Position numbers and translations under genes: made by a program
The notes under the pieces: generated by a model
Told to the model about the DNA's origin: nothing
The model's database searches: none
What the model saw: only the letters and a program-made list of their open reading frames with translations
Assembly (NCBI RefSeq): GCF_030936135.1
Contig: NC_082602.1
Span: 4,216,001 to 4,280,000, forward strand
Origin: Gavia stellata
Taxonomy: Eukaryota; Chordata; Aves; Gaviiformes; Gaviidae
DNA: 64,000 bases
Direction: 5' to 3'
Shown: in pieces, positions 9,062 to 22,200 of the stretch
Layout of the letters: the number at the start of each line of letters is the position of its first letter
Numbering within the stretch: position 1 is the stretch's first letter

Positions 9062-12000
9062 GTGAGTGTGCTGCTTTTGAGGCAGGAAATAAAAAAGCTT
9101 CTTTCCTTCCTTACTTGCTCGTTTTCCCCTCCACTTCCCCAGAAGGTGAGTGACCGTCCTCTGCGGTTTTGCCTGCTGCAAGCCTGGGGTAGGGGTTTAT
9201 TTGGGGAGGACAAGTAGTAGCAAGAATGATGCTTAAAACTAAAAGGTGTAGCACTTTGTGGTCTGTCTTTTACTTGTATTTCAAGTGCTAAGGTTTAAGG
9301 TGCGGTTAAAAAAATTCAGCTTAAGCTGCCCCATAAGCAAGGCTGCCTTTCACAGGACAATTCCTGCGGTGCAAGGTAAAAATCTCTTTGTGGTTGGGGT
9401 CACGCTTTGTGGACTCGGCCGCAACTCCCTGCAGGCTGGGAGATAAATTGCCCTGAACTTCTGGCTCCGTGGTGAGACATTAAACACGTTTTAGGCGTCT
9501 TCTCTCTTGCGCTGGCTGGTGCAGCACGTCATTTGGCGGTGGCAGCAGGGTTTTGCAGGGGCACCAGCCCTGGAGCGTGTGGCTTGCCATAGTCTCGAGC
9601 CCCCCCTGGATGCTTTACTGCTTTTCCTTCAAGATGTGGCAGGTGTGACCGGAGTATCTCCTTGCAGCGATAAACATCTGGCTTTCGGCATATGGGACGA
9701 GGGGCTTGTCACGGGGCGATGGATGAGCTGGCCTTGGGGCGGCAAGCTTGATGGCCTCTCTTTTTCTTCCCAAAAAAGCCGCCTTCTCTTGCTCCTCCTG
9801 CCACGGCAGGATTGTTTCTCTGTGCTCCCCCGACAAAGCAATGGCATTTGTGGCTGGAAAAAGTGTTGGCGTGACGAGGCTGCGTCCTGTCCTCCTCCCG
9901 TTGCCGAGCTTGTTCAAGTGGTTTGGGCACATTTAATTTTTATATAAACACAGAGCCAGGTGTGACGCCCACGTTTTCTCTATGATTTCTCACACTAGTA
10001 TGGCATCCACGGCTGTTTTAATTTTAAGCCCGTTGCATCTTTGGTGGGGAGGAAGGAGAGTGTCACTGATGGTGCTTGTACCAGGATGCTGAAGTACCGG
10101 TGTGCTGGCATAAATGGAGTTACTGGGTGGATTAAACTGATGAGGACCAAGCCCCCGTGGTGCCTGAAGATCGCAAATAGGCTGTCCCTGTGCTAGCGAG
10201 GGTGCTCAGAGCGAGGGCGACGGGTGCTCTGCCACCATGCAGCGTGATGTCCTCCCACACTCCCTGCATCCCACCCACTCCTCACAGCTTCTACATCAGC
10301 CTTATCCAAGGCCATTCGTGAAAAAGCTGTTTTCAAGAAGAGGAAATATCACTAGGTGTCTTCTTCCTAAAAACTTGCACAGCTTTATTCCTGGTCGGAT
10401 CAGCCATTACTTTGTCGAAAAGATGTTTTTCCTCTTTCTGTATGGCTGTGGCGCGAGGCTTTTTACTTCCTCCAGTGAAAAGCAACCTGGCTTTTCCGTG
10501 GCAGTTGAGTCTGATCAAAAATAAGCCAGTCTGCCCCGTTTCTGCCCTGGGATGGCGAGCCACAGCGCTGCGATGGGAGGGCTTACCTGCAAACAGAGCT
10601 CGACTCCGGAAAGATGCGCCTGCGACCGGCAGCCTGCGCTTGGCTCCAGCCTGCTTGCTGCTGCTAATTTCATGCCCCGTGCTCCAGGTAATGCTTCGGT
10701 GCCTTCAGCCGCCACCGTGGGCCTGGATTGCTTTTCCAGCCTGGCAGGAGCCCAGCTGCCGAGTCCGGGCTGGAGCAGAATGAAAACTACTTTGCAAAAG
10801 CATCTTGGCAACGCTGGCTGATGCCAGTGATCAGTTTGCCACCGTGATGCTTTATTCTTGTTTGGGTTTTTTTTTTTTTTTAAGGTACTGAGCGTGTGCT
10901 GTGCATCACGGCAGCGTGTTTGAAGATGCTGTAGTTAATACAGAGTCAAACACCTCCAGTACGCACCTCGGCTCCATGGCTGAGGGATGACACCGTCCCC
11001 CACGAGAGGCCGAGGTGGGAGAAAGGTGCTGAGTTTGCTTTGTGGGTTATTATTTATTATTAGCCAGGAAAGAGGTGACAGTCTTTCAGTGCCTGCGTTT
11101 CTCCTCTAAAACCATGTCGGTGATGGGGAGCTCGGCCCTTGCGAGCAAGGGATGCCCAGAGGAGATGAGCTGGGGCTCAGCAGAAAGGGCGAAGAACTAG
11201 ATACAGGTTGCATAGCCAAAAAATCTGCTCTGAAAGCATGCCTGTGATGGGTGGGAATACCCACGAAGGGAGAAGAGTTACCATCTGAGCTGGATTAACA
11301 CCTAACAAGTAGGAGCAAAGAGGTGGGATGAGTATGGAGCCTGATATTATTAAATTTGCCACTTGCCATTCTGCTGCGGCATTAAAAATGTGACATGAGG
11401 GCTTTCCTTTTTCACAGAAATGACAGCAGTTGAAGCCCTTCTACTTGGCTTTTCTTTTCTAGCAGGGTTTGGCCATGGGTAAGGCAGGGTAAAAATTCCC
11501 GGTGCAGTGCAGGCTCCTCAGTTTCTTAAATACTTTCCCCAATTCTCTTCCCACCACTAGTGTGAGCACGTTTGTTGGGAACAAATGAACGTTTCCCTGG
11601 GGAGCTTGTAACAGCATCTCTGCTGGATTACAGCTAGTGTGGATACACTCCTGCTTGGTGGAAAGCATTATAAAGTCTTTCCTCCCCAAAAAAGAAAAAG
11701 AAAATTAACTTGGAAGTATATTAAATACCCCTGGGTTGGTTTGGGGGTTTGTTTTAAGTAGGTTGATAAATAAGTCTTAGTTTTAGCAGCCAACTTTGCA
11801 TTTTGCTGTCTTTTCTCCTGTAATTCGTCATATGGCTGTAGAGCTTTGAGCCTCCTGCTTCGCCAAGCCGATGGTAAGTGCAGGCATTTATGTCTCTGTC
11901 TGTATGGACCCTCTAGGAGCGATCATTAGATTTCCCGTCGCTTACAGTAAAGCTCCTGATAGGGAAGAATAAATGAACATGCTTGTAAACTGATTAAAAG

Positions 12001-15000
12001 ACTATGATGCACAGCTGCAAAACCAAAAATGTAACGGGCAGAGAAAACGTGCCAAGTGCCTTCTCGCGCTCGGACGCGACGTGGCCCCATCTCTGTAGCT
12101 AGGTAACTGCAGAAAATTGAAAGCCCGTCGCGATGGGAGTGGATATGTAGGTCATCCTCTTTACGAGCATCGTCCTACCTGCTGGCTGAGATTCCTGCAG
12201 AAAAAACAGGGGATTAAGCACCTCGAGGGGAGGAGATGGAGCAGAGACACTTTAACAGCATAATACATAAAATGGATTGAAAATGTAAGTGTTTGGCTGC
12301 AATCTTGGCAGAGAAATCTCTCTCTCTCTCTGTGGTGTTTATTGCTTTCTGCGTGCCCAGCCTGACCTCTGTGCGAGGCGGGCTGGTGGATATTGACTGA
12401 TGCTGCAGCCGACTTGCTCGGATGATATATGAGTCCCCAGAGTAAATGTGCGTTGAGTCTCAATATAGTTTCTCAATGAGTTTCGTGCGCGCAGAGAGGG
12501 GGACTGGGAGGGAAAATAATGTCCCTGTATCCCCACCTGCGCTGCTTTTGCTTGAGCACGTTCTCGACAACATGGTGTTGCTTCTCATGGAGAGGGATGC
12601 ACAGGTTGGGCACTTAGCTAATAATATTAATGCTTTTGTGGCACAATTTATAAACAACAGCCCTCACAGAGCTCAGGTAGGGTAAAATGTTCAGGGGGTT
12701 TGTCCAGGACGCCGGAGCCAGCAGGAGAAATTCAGACCTTATTTCGGTTGCTGCCCCGTGGGGCCAGCACGGCAGTAAGGCAGGTATTTCCTTCACCATT
12801 TTTGCGTCTGAATTTGTTATGTCCCTAATTTCCTAAAATATCCCAGGGCTGTTGCAGGACGAGACAGCCCCGGGGCGGTTTCCATCACCCGTTCCCTTTG
12901 CCTGTCATCCTGAGCAGCTTTGCAACACAGTGCTACAGTGCAAGGAGGTGGACGCCTACATCATGACTCCCCATGTGTGCTGTATCGAGCTGTATTTAGG
13001 ACCTGAAATTCATGTGTTTTTTCCCCCCTACCTTTTTTTCTTTGTTTTTTTTTCCCTGGCAGGACTTTTTTGAGAGTTACATCTCTATTGCTTCAACTGT
13101 GCCCTCGGTGCTGTGCCTGATCGGAAACTTCTTGCTCGTCAATAAGTAAGTGCTGCTCCGTTCCCGGGTCTATTAGCTGTGGCTCTCCCTGGCTTTGCCT
13201 GCGTCACTCCTGCCTTTCTCCGGCTTCAGCCATGGTTCCCAGCTCAGCCTGAAACACCCAGTGGGGAAAAGCTTTAAAATGGAGAGATAAAGCACTGGAG
13301 TGCCATGCTGTCCTCTGGCTTCCACGAGCAGGGTGAAGCACCCTGCTCCCCGACAGCAGCACCCGTGCCTGGAGTCAACTTGAGTTGTGCTGCTGTAAAT
13401 AAATTCCTAATAAATTCCTTGGTTAATTGCTGGGGAAGGAAAGTCTGTGCATGCAGTCATGTGGTCTTTCCTTTTAAAAATGCCATCGTTGTCACCGGGG
13501 GAAGCGGACAATGAGAGCCAGGCTCATCCAGGCAGGAGTAACGCCTCGCTCTAGTCCTACCAGCCATTGAACCGGGTTAAGAAAAGGACCATCCGTGCCT
13601 TGCTGCAAGCTTGACTTAAATCTAAACTAGCCGCATCCCTTCATTTGTACCCTTCCTTACCCCAGATCAAACTCCTGCATGTTTGCCAGCAAAGGGGAAT
13701 GTGTTTGTGTGCTTAATCTCTAGATCTTGGCTGCCAGTCCGGCTCCCCGCCTCTCTCCCTCGCCCCGCCGTCCTGCCCCCAGGCCAGCCCAGCCAGCCTC
13801 CCGCTGTGTAATAAGCAACCTCCGGCTCAAACAACTAATTCTCTTGTAGCGACGCGCCTGGCATTGCTTTCAGCCGGCCTGCCGCGTTCCCCAGGGAGAC
13901 TTCATCGCTGCTGCTGTACGTTGCTCCAGCGATGGGGATAGCTCCTGATTTCTGGGAGAAATAGGTATTTACAGCTCGGCTGGGCTTATGGACTTAGTCC
14001 TACTGATGGCAAAAGTGGAAATCACAGAGCTAACATCTAAGGGCTTCTGAGAAAAATCACTACTTTTTATTCCTCATCTCCCCCCACCCTTCTTTATTTT
14101 CTTTGATCTTTCTCACAGCAGAGGAGTTGGTGTCCTCTGCACCCCGCCTTGGTGTTATAGTTTTAAGCACAGGATTCTCTCCTTCCCCTTGTCCCCAGGG
14201 TGCCTGCCAGCGTCCGGATCCTGTCCTCCCTCTTTGTCATGCTGGCTGTCTTCCTTGTGATCACTGTGCTGGTGAAGGTCGACACCTCCGCCTGGACCAC
14301 CCACTTCTTTGCCCTCACCATCGGCTGCGTGGTCATCGTCAGCAGCGCCTCGACCGTCTTCACCAGCAGCATCTTTGGCCTGAGCAGCCGCTTCCCCATG
14401 AAGGACTTGCAGGCGCTGATCTCAGGTTGGTGGCCCCCAGCCGCGTTGTCCTGGTGGGATCATGCTCTTGGGTTTTCTGTGGTTGGGTGGTTGGTTTTCT
14501 TTTCCTCCTGCATCTGGTGTTTTGTCACATGGGGTTTATTTTAGAAACTTAACTTTGCCTTCAAGATAAAGGGAAGTTGCTGAAGGAGAAACAGGCTTGG
14601 TCACATGAGCCAGTGCTCTTGTTTCTGTAAATAACCCATAAACCAAAGTGCTGAGGGCTCAGCAGAGGCGAGGAGAGTGGTGGTCCTTCACCATCCCTGC
14701 CCAGGAGGTGAACACCCAGCAGAGCAGCTCCAGCCAGCCCGATGGCTTGACTTGGTTATTTGTTCTGTGCAGGGAGAAGGGGGGAAGGAGATATGTCCCT
14801 CAGCTCCTCTGTTTGCAGCTGGAGGCAATCTTCAACTTTGCATTGTCTCCTCCTTTCTGTTCAGCATTTCCATGCATTTCCATGAGTGATGAGGGGCACG
14901 TTGGGAGCCGTGAGTGATGAGCTCCCTGGAGGTTTGATAGCATTATAAATGTGCTGTGGAACGGCTGACAAACCAAGAGGGGAAGGGGAGAAAAATCAAG

Positions 15001-17139
15001 ACAGAAATTTTTCCTGGGGCCCAGACAGGAGTGTTTTAATGAGTTTAGCCCGGTGGGGGAGATCACCGCATCCCCGAGATGGCATAGCTGTTGAGGGTGG
15101 CTTGAATTCCCGTCTGGGGGAGTGCAGAAGAGAGGCGGTTATATGTGTGCCGGTGGAAAGCCAGGTTTAGGCTTTGGGCAGGGTTTGGACCTTCTCTGCA
15201 GGACTCAGCACATGCAAGCCCAGCGGGTCGGGTCCCATCCTGACCCTTGTGCGGTGCTGTGGCTGTGTTGGAATGGATGCAGAATGGGACCTGGGCTCTG
15301 CTGCAGCCCCCCAAATAGCCATGTTGCAGTTAGAATGGAGAAATGGAGATTGAGATGGTGTGTGCAGCTGCACCCTGAGCTGAGTTTGGGGACCAGCACG
15401 TGGGCCAGAGGGGTGCGAGTCAGGAGAGGGGTGAGCTGCTCCCCCTCAGGGGCTGTGCACACCAGGAGGTGTTAATAAGAGGATGCTGCTGTTTCTGGGT
15501 TCCCCCTCTGCATCAAAGTCCTCCTCGCTGGAGGTGCTGTGGGTTGCTCTCTGCCACCCCGCTGTCCCTCATCTGTGCCCCAGGCGCTGAGCTTCGGCTC
15601 TCTGGTCCCCTGCACAGGTCAGGCCATGGGCGGCACAATCAGCGCCATCGCCTCTGTGATAGACCTGGCAGCAGCGGCCGACGTTACGGACAGTGCCCTG
15701 GCCTACTTTCTCACCGCTGACATCTTCATCGTCATCTGCATCATGGTGTACCTCCTCCTCCCCAGGCTGGAGTACTCCAGGTGTGTGCACCAGCCTGCCA
15801 TGGGTATCCCGCAAGGGGTTTGCTACTGTCAATGCCAAGCAGGGTTGCTGGGGGAATCCGTGGGATGTTTGCTGCGCCAGTCCCTGCCCCGTCACCCCCC
15901 GGCATCCCACCCCACGCGCTCCGGCTCCGGCGCTGTGCCACAGCCAGCCGTGCTTCCCCATTTGACCGAAACCACAGACCGAAACTGGGCGCCTGCCGAG
16001 TTTCTGGCAAGCCTCTCCAGAGGGAGAGGGGTGCTGACACAGGGGCTTCCCAAATGTGTGAAGTCATCGGAGAGCTGTAATCTGGAAGCAGCCAGCCAGG
16101 TGGGTGCCCATAGGATGTCCGTATCTGCAATGTCATGCACTGATGTGCATGACCCCTTGGTCTTGTCGGTGCTTGCAACCCCTGAAACCACCTGGCCCCC
16201 CAAATGTGTGCATGCAGTAGGTCCCCCCTGTGAACCACTGCGGGTGTAAAGGGATCCCCGCAGTGGGGAAAAGGGGGTGGGGGTCCCCGAGGGTCACCTC
16301 TCCATACAAGGAGGGAGCTGGAGGAGTGGTGGAGTCGCTGCAACCATCTTTGCTGGGTCCAACAGACATCCCTGCTTTGCCAACTTCTCTCCTGCTCTCT
16401 CTCCAAATCTCAGTTTGGGTTCCCCACACACACACTTGGCTAAAAATCTTCCTCCTTCTCTTTTTCCAGGTATTACATGAGCAGCCAGAAGGAGAGCCCG
16501 TCTCTGGCCGCCGTGCCGCCCGACAGCTCTGCAGAGGATGAGGCAGAGCCGGGAGACACCACAAATACCTCCTTCCTCGCAAAAAGTGTCGGCATCCCCC
16601 CGCTCCGTCCCATCCTGCAGAAGACTGCCCTCCTCGGCTTCTGCCTCTTCTACGTCTTCTTCATCTCCATCATCATCTTCCCTTCTCTCTCCTCCAACAT
16701 CGAATCGGCCAGCAAGTCCTCGGGAAGCCTGTGGAGCACCAAGTATTTTGCGCCGCTCACCAGTTTCCTCCTGTACAACTTCGCCGACTGGTGTGGGAGG
16801 CAGATCACCGCCTGGATCCAGGTGCCCGGCCCCAAGAGCAAGTTGCTGCCCGCCCTCGTCCTCCTCAGGACCATCTTCCTCCCTCTCTTCCTCCTCAGCA
16901 ACTACCAACCCCGGGCTCACATCCGGACGGTGGTCTTCAACCAAGACATCTACCCGGTGGTCTTCACGGCGCTGCTGGGGCTGAGCAATGGCTACCTGGG
17001 GACGCTGGTCATCGTCTACGGCCCCAAGATCGTGCCGAAAGAGCTGGCCGAGGCGGCGGGGGTGGTGATGACGTTTTACCTCATGCTGGGGCTGGCTGTG
17101 GGGTCCGCCTGCTCTGTTCTCATTGTCCACCTCGTGTAG
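8813..17139 (+). CDS. SLC29A3: SLC29A3, equilibrative nucleoside transporter 3 (complete)
   Basis: ENT3 carries nucleosides out of lysosomes (and across mitochondrial membranes) with proton coupling. The coding exons are 8813-9061, 13063-13145, 14199-14425, 15618-15780 and 16470-17139. They join in frame to 1,392 nt, giving 463 residues against 475 in human. The N-tail has an acidic dileucine-type sorting signal, DEEPLI (residues 11-16). TM1 is [20 protein letters not shown] (about 35-54), followed by a loop with the sequon NCS (N67). Ten more hydrophobic segments follow, for the family's eleven. A long hydrophilic loop (about 242-280) separates TM6 from TM7. The family motif [13 protein letters not shown], the stretch [10 protein letters not shown] and the C-terminal [16 protein letters not shown] are present. 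The start was chosen because it follows the acceptor at 8800 by 12 nt, has G at -3, and gives the expected N-tail. Expression from a housekeeping-type CpG island fits a lysosomal protein. ENT1, 2 and 4 lack this N-tail. Confidence 0.97.
9023..9047 (+). repeat. 9-bp coding tandem repeat in SLC29A3 exon 2
   Basis: CAGGCAGGA is repeated 2.8 times and is translated as QAGQAGQA (residues 71-78) in the first lumenal loop, just after the NCS sequon. The repeat length is a multiple of three, so copy changes keep the frame. Confidence 0.85.
9062..13062 (+). other. SLC29A3: SLC29A3 intron 2
   Basis: About 4.0 kb from donor GTGAGTGT to acceptor TTTCCCTGGCAG. It contains T-runs near 10,867 and a short (TC)n near 12,317. 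I recognise no other gene or transposon in it. Confidence 0.8.
13063..13145 (+). CDS. SLC29A3: SLC29A3 exon 3 (TM2)
   Basis: The 83 nt encode [18 protein letters not shown] and the rest of TM2. A split AA|G lysine codon continues at 14199. The donor is GTAAGT. Confidence 0.96.
13146..14198 (+). other. SLC29A3: SLC29A3 intron 3
   Basis: A GT-AG intron of 1,053 bp with a pyrimidine-rich stretch near 13,740-13,800 and acceptor CTTGTCCCCAG. Nothing else is recognised. Confidence 0.8.
14199..14425 (+). CDS. SLC29A3: SLC29A3 exon 4 (TM3-TM4)
   Basis: The 227 nt encode [18 protein letters not shown], the hinge [15 protein letters not shown] and TM4, ending in QALIS. The last G is shared with the next exon (G|GT, Gly). 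The donor GTTGGT is slightly weak. Confidence 0.96.
14426..15617 (+). other. SLC29A3: SLC29A3 intron 4
   Basis: A GT-AG intron of 1,192 bp. The acceptor CCCCTGCACAG ends at 15617. No repeat family or other gene is recognised. Confidence 0.8.
15618..15780 (+). CDS. SLC29A3: SLC29A3 exon 5 (TM5-TM6)
   Basis: The 163 nt encode [20 protein letters not shown] and TM6, ending in LLLPRLEYS and a split Arg codon (AG|G). The donor is GTGTGT. Confidence 0.96.
15781..16469 (+). other. SLC29A3: SLC29A3 intron 5
   Basis: A GT-AG intron of 689 bp with a long pyrimidine tract before the acceptor at 16468-16469. Nothing else is recognised. Confidence 0.8.
16470..17139 (+). CDS. SLC29A3: SLC29A3 exon 6 (loop, TM7-TM11, stop)
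   Basis: The exon starts with the Arg split codon and [12 protein letters not shown], a Ser/Glu-rich cytosolic loop. The C-terminal half of the transporter follows, including [13 protein letters not shown] and [14 protein letters not shown], to the TAG at 17137-17139. Confidence 0.97.
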
Positions 17140-19235
17140 AAGAGCAGCCGAGGGGGGATGCCCTTGGTTTGCGGTGCTGCTCTTGGGTATTTAAGTTTGT
17201 TTGTTTTTTTTCCCCCAAAAAAGCCAGTCAAGCCATGGTTTTGGGGCAGGCTGCCTGTCTTGGGGCTGGGAATTGCATCCAGGGGAAAAGTCCTCCTTCT
17301 GGGAAGGGGTGTTCCCTGTGCTTGGGAGGACCCGTCGGACCTTTGCCGCTCCCCAGCTCGACTGGAGCAAACGGACAAAAAAAGCCTCGTCCTCCCCAGG
17401 GAGCTCAGGGAAGCACCGGGGGCACCGGGAAACCTGTCCCCCACCCCAGTACTGGTGGGCAAGCGTGGCTTGCTGGTGCCACCACACTGGTTTTAAACTG
17501 AAACCGGGGCTTTTGATGGCACCTTGGGTTTTGCTGCCTCTTTGTTATGAGTTCAGCCCTGCAGTGTTTCAGTGGTCTCGATGGGATCCCCCTTCAACAA
17601 GCTGTGACGATGGCATTGAGCTAAAGGGGGTTTGAGCCCTGGAGCAGCTTGCAGCAAGCTTTGGGAGCGCATAGCAGCCGCGCCAGGAGCAGGGCACCGT
17701 TTTGGGGGAATTTCATACATTCATCCAATGAAAAAGCGTATATAAGGGAAACCTCTCCGCTTGGACTTCTGCTTGCTTTAATTTTTCCAGATTAGATTGA
17801 ATGAGGGATCATCCAGCCCCCAGCATGGTGCTGCTAGTGCTGGGGCTGTAAGTTGTGTCCAGTCTGAGATCATTTCTCCTGGTGTGACCGTGGTGTGACG
17901 GTTGTAGCCACCAACTTACCTGTCTGCAGCTGAACCTCAAGGGAGGCGAAATTCTAAGTGGTCCCAACCTAAGGTTTTTAAGGTGCCTTTATTCTGAATT
18001 GAGAAAGGTCTATAAAAGCCAGGGAGAGTTATTAGAGAGGCTCTGATGTGACATTCACAGCAGAAAGCTGATTAATTTAGGTAGACAGGCGGCATATGGT
18101 CTCCAGATGCTTTCAGAGGGGCGAGCTACTGTGACACCCAAAAAGATGGCCCACCCAAAGGGGACCAGCTTTTAAAGTCACTTAAACTTCCATACGCAAA
18201 TGCAGCCTGGTCTAAATACACTTATGGTATTTATTTACTCAAATTGCGTCGATTTATGGTCTAGGAGAGGTGAACCGGTAAGCAAGGATGTAATGGCAGA
18301 AGTTGGCATTGCAGCTGATGCCTCAGGGATGCTATCTATAGAAAATACTTCCTTTAAGTCTGGGTCATTAGTGGGTGCTCTCTCAGCATCTCCTGCTTGA
18401 CCGAGTAGTGGTGAAGCAAGCTGCTGCTCTGGGTTGCCAGGCCATCTCCTTGCCATGCTGGATGCCGTGGGTAGCGAGAGGGAGGATGCGGGGCTGGTGC
18501 CTGCAGCCGCCCTGGCTTTGCTGAGAAAACGGCAGGATCGACAGCAGTTATTACCACGGGGTGAAATGTAGGCTTGGTGGGTGTTGGTTTTTTATATAAA
18601 ATCCTTTTCAGTGTTTAGTTTGGGCTCGTTGGCAATACACACACAGTTTTGCTTTATGGCTGATTTTTATTTAAACATAAAATCCAGACATGAGTAGAAA
18701 ATTTACAGGGCGTGCAGTACCGAGGAGCAGTTTTACGGCACCCAACTTCGCACGTGCAGGTTCTTAATGCTGTCGTTTCAGTGGGTTTGCAGCCCTTCGG
18801 CCCCCGACACTTGGCCAGGGACTGCTTTGGTCAGCGTTGACCCGGGTGAAGGTCCACCTCAGCTTGAAGGGCTGAGGGTAGGGATGCTGGCCGGCCGGCC
18901 GGGTGCTGCTCACGAGGGTAAGCGCTCCCATTGCCTCCACGTTGCTTGGGGTGATGCGGTAGTTGGCCATGGCTGAAAAGCCTAAGCCAACCTCGTGTTG
19001 GCAACCAAAACATCACTTTGTGGCTTTCAGTGCTTCCCACTTGAGAGCCTGCCGCGTGATCTGCTCTCCTCAACTCATGTATTTTTTCCCCCGGTCCCAG
19101 GTATGATGAGATTCTGCTCATTTGATGACTGCTTTGCACTTCTGCTGATCCTCTCCCTCATGTTACAAACCGAATACCTCTTGAGACAGAACTTAATTAT
19201 CCGGTACTGTTGCTAATAAAGGTAATTCTTGATAC
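17140..19235 (+). other. SLC29A3: SLC29A3 3' untranslated region
   Basis: About 2.1 kb without a conserved frame. The first clear AATAAA after the stop that I could find is at 19215-19220, followed by GT-rich text. A shorter 3'UTR with a variant signal cannot be excluded. Confidence 0.6.
19215..19220 (+). terminator. SLC29A3: Likely SLC29A3 polyadenylation signal
   Basis: An AATAAA hexamer with GT-rich sequence (CTGGTGTCTG) about 25 bases downstream, which is the arrangement expected for a cleavage site near 19,235. Confidence 0.6.
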
Positions 19236-22200
19236 TGTGCAACTGCTGGTGTCTGAAGTGATTTCTCTTGGAGATGCACCGATGCATGCACTTTTAGTTT
19301 GCATTTTTCCTTCTGGTCATCCGTCTCTCCCAGCTTGGATTGTAAACTCTGAGAAATCACTGGCAAGGGCCAGGTGAAGGAGCTCCGAGAGAATTCTTTT
19401 GAGAGCCCGGTTATTCTAATTTAGTATCTCCAAGTGACCTGCAGGTAGGTGTGGAGAGTGTACTTACTGCATCTGCAGGGGAAGCAGGCAAAAAGGGAAT
19501 TTATCCTTTGTCTTTGATGGTATTCAGCTAAGGATAGTTGGAGAAATGAGGGGAAAAATCAATCCAGGTTCAAATTGGGCAAGGATGAGGTCTGAGTATA
19601 AAGCAGGGGACCGCTGGTGCGAGTGCCGTAGTACGGGGATGGATGGATGCTGACAGGCAGCCTGAGCCATGAGCGTGTGGGTGATCCCCCTGCAAAAGGG
19701 ACGGGTAATTTATAGACTGTTGCGTATAACAGCAGGGAAGTAATTACTGCCGTATACTGCCCGGGCAAAGTTGCATCTGATGCTCTGCGTAGGCCGTATC
19801 GAAGAGCTCAAGCTAAGAAAATGCAGAATGATGAGGGAAACGGCAGTTGCAAGGCAGAACGAAGGATGCTGCGTCTGCCATGTGGGGCTGGTTTTCAGAC
19901 ATGTTAGTGGAAACACAACCATGGTTTATTTCTTGATCGTTTTAAATAATGTATCTTTGATAAGGAACGTGGCCATTGACCCCAGTTTCCAGTTCAGGAA
20001 CGACATGTGCTCCCTGCTCTACACCAGCATCGAGGTGGGACCGCCAGCAGAAATGCTGCAGGGGTCAAAACCCACTTCATGGTGTTTAGCCAGGAGATAA
20101 GACTTCTAGGTCTCAAAGAGCTCTACAAGAAGGAGTTGCTCTCCAGGTCTTTGTTTGGATGCGGGACACCCGAGGTCCAGAGGAAGATCTTGGTATGGCA
20201 GGGGCTGGGAGCTGAGCTGGGTCCGTGGGTCTTCCTCGCCTGTCCAAAACGGTGTTGCCAGATTCGTATCTCTTTAAACACTGTCCCCTCAGCTGCTTTA
20301 GAGAGAGTAGCAGGGTTGGAAATGTTTTCACCATCCTTCAGCCGGGGGAAGCGGGTTGTGAGGGGGCTGGCACTGGAAGGACCACGCGCTCTCTGCAGGG
20401 CTTAGCCTCCTCTTGCCGGTGGGCATAAAATTAGCGATGCAGGCGCTTGCAAAGTTCATGGGTGTGGGCCCCCGAAGTGAAACGAAGTCAAAGATATGCA
20501 CGAATCCCTGCTCGGGGCCAAGCGGCAAAGCCACCGTTTGCCCAGCGCTCAGGGCCAGCAGCGCTGGCAAAGCAGCCAGGAGGATGGAGACCCCCCCGCG
20601 CTCCCCCGGCTCTGCGGAGGGCTGGCAGCCCGGCGCGGTGGGGATGCTGCGCCTGCCCTCGCTGGCTTCTCAAACAGCCTTTGGTGTTAAATCCAACCGG
20701 CCGAGGGGAGGCAAAAGCTGTGAACTGGCAAAGCAGCGCCAGCGAGACGGGAGGGCGTGGGGAGCGGGAGGGGGTTGGATGAAGGGGCAGAAAGCGGAGG
20801 AGACGCATCTGTTGCAGCTTCTGCTCAAAGGAGAGTAACTGAGCCTATGCCCGACCTTTTTTTGTCCTCTCTTTCAGCCTAGTGGTGCCAACTACTCCTC
20901 CTGCTTCAGAGCTGGAGCCTTTAAGTGTAGGTGTTGGGGGTTTCGGAGCGAACAAATGCGCCCTAGGAGGAAAGGAAACTTTGGTTATGGAGTGATCCTC
21001 ATCTCCCATCAGTCACAAGTGACTGTCCCTCTTTCTCTCTGATCTCCAAAGCCTTGTCTAGCCTGTCCCCATTCGGTGCAGTGCCCCACAGGGTGGAAAT
21101 GCTGCCACCCCTCCACCTCTGATACCACCCTTTGCATTACAGAGGCTTCAGCACAGCACTATTACCCTTTGGGAGGTGGGAGCGTCTGTGAAACAACCTC
21201 GCTATCCTTCAGCATTGCCTTGGCGGTGACCAAAGAGAAGCTCTGCTCTGTTGTACGTGTTTTGGGGTAGGACTCACCCTTTCAGTGTTTCGCTGGGATG
21301 CGCTGTGGGTCAAAAGCCCACACAGCTGAAGCAGGATTGCCTTTGGTGGCTCGACTGTGGGAGCAGGAGCTGCAAGGGTGGGGGTATGCGGTACCTGGCA
21401 GGGTGTCCGCCCGGCAGCACAGAGCATCCCTGCGCAGCTGCATCCGTGCCTGTCCCCGGCATCCTGACAAAGCTCCTAACGAGCTCTGGCGGTCCCCATG
21501 GCCAGCCAGGGGCCAACGTGTGTGACCTCGCTCTTAATTACCGCCCTGTGGCAGCTTCATTTGTATGGGCAGTGGGGTCCCCGGGCTCTGCATGGTCCCA
21601 CGGGCTTGGGCAGCGTGTGGAGACCCATCACCCCACCGCGGACGGGGTGATGGTCTCTGACCCCTGCCCCTCCAAAATGCTTCTGCCTCCCCCTCCGCAG
21701 CCACGGAAAAGACTTGTTTCAAGGTATTTTAGCTCTTGGCCCTTTTTCCCCTTCGCCCATGCGTGCACGTGCCCGGGTGAAGCTTGCCGACCTCGCCGGC
21801 TCTGCGGCACGCCTCCGGTGAGCATCCTCCCGAAAAGGGGTGCGCCAGCCAACGGCTCCAAACGCTGGCGGTCGTCATCTTTGGCAGGGGCTCGGGGAGG
21901 CCACGGTCCCCAGCAGACGAGCCGAGCTGATCCTGCCCCTTCGCGGGCGCCCCAGAGGAAAAAAAAACTCGGCTTTGAAACCTCGCCAGCCAGCTGCAGG
22001 CTTGCCCGGCTGCTGTTCTCCTTTTACATGTTTTATGGAGTAATTTGTACTATATTTACACGACGGTGATAAACAGTTTTTAAAATGGAAGCGAAGAAAA
22101 CGCTGTTGAATGGATTGTTACAAAAAAGCCCTGTTTGCCATTCCAGCAGGGGGAAAGAAAGGGATAAAAATCACCATCCTAGGGACATGCTGTTCGTCAG

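Noticed and set aside
16294..17130. A 278-codon open frame on the minus strand.
   Set aside because: It is the exact antisense shadow of SLC29A3 exon 6, whose sense frame is clearly the real protein. The acidic, low-complexity product reflects codon use on the other strand.
19980..20100. A short sense frame (RNDMCSLLYTSIEVG) that reads like an exon.
   Set aside because: It has no convincing splice pair and no family match, and the frame closes quickly.
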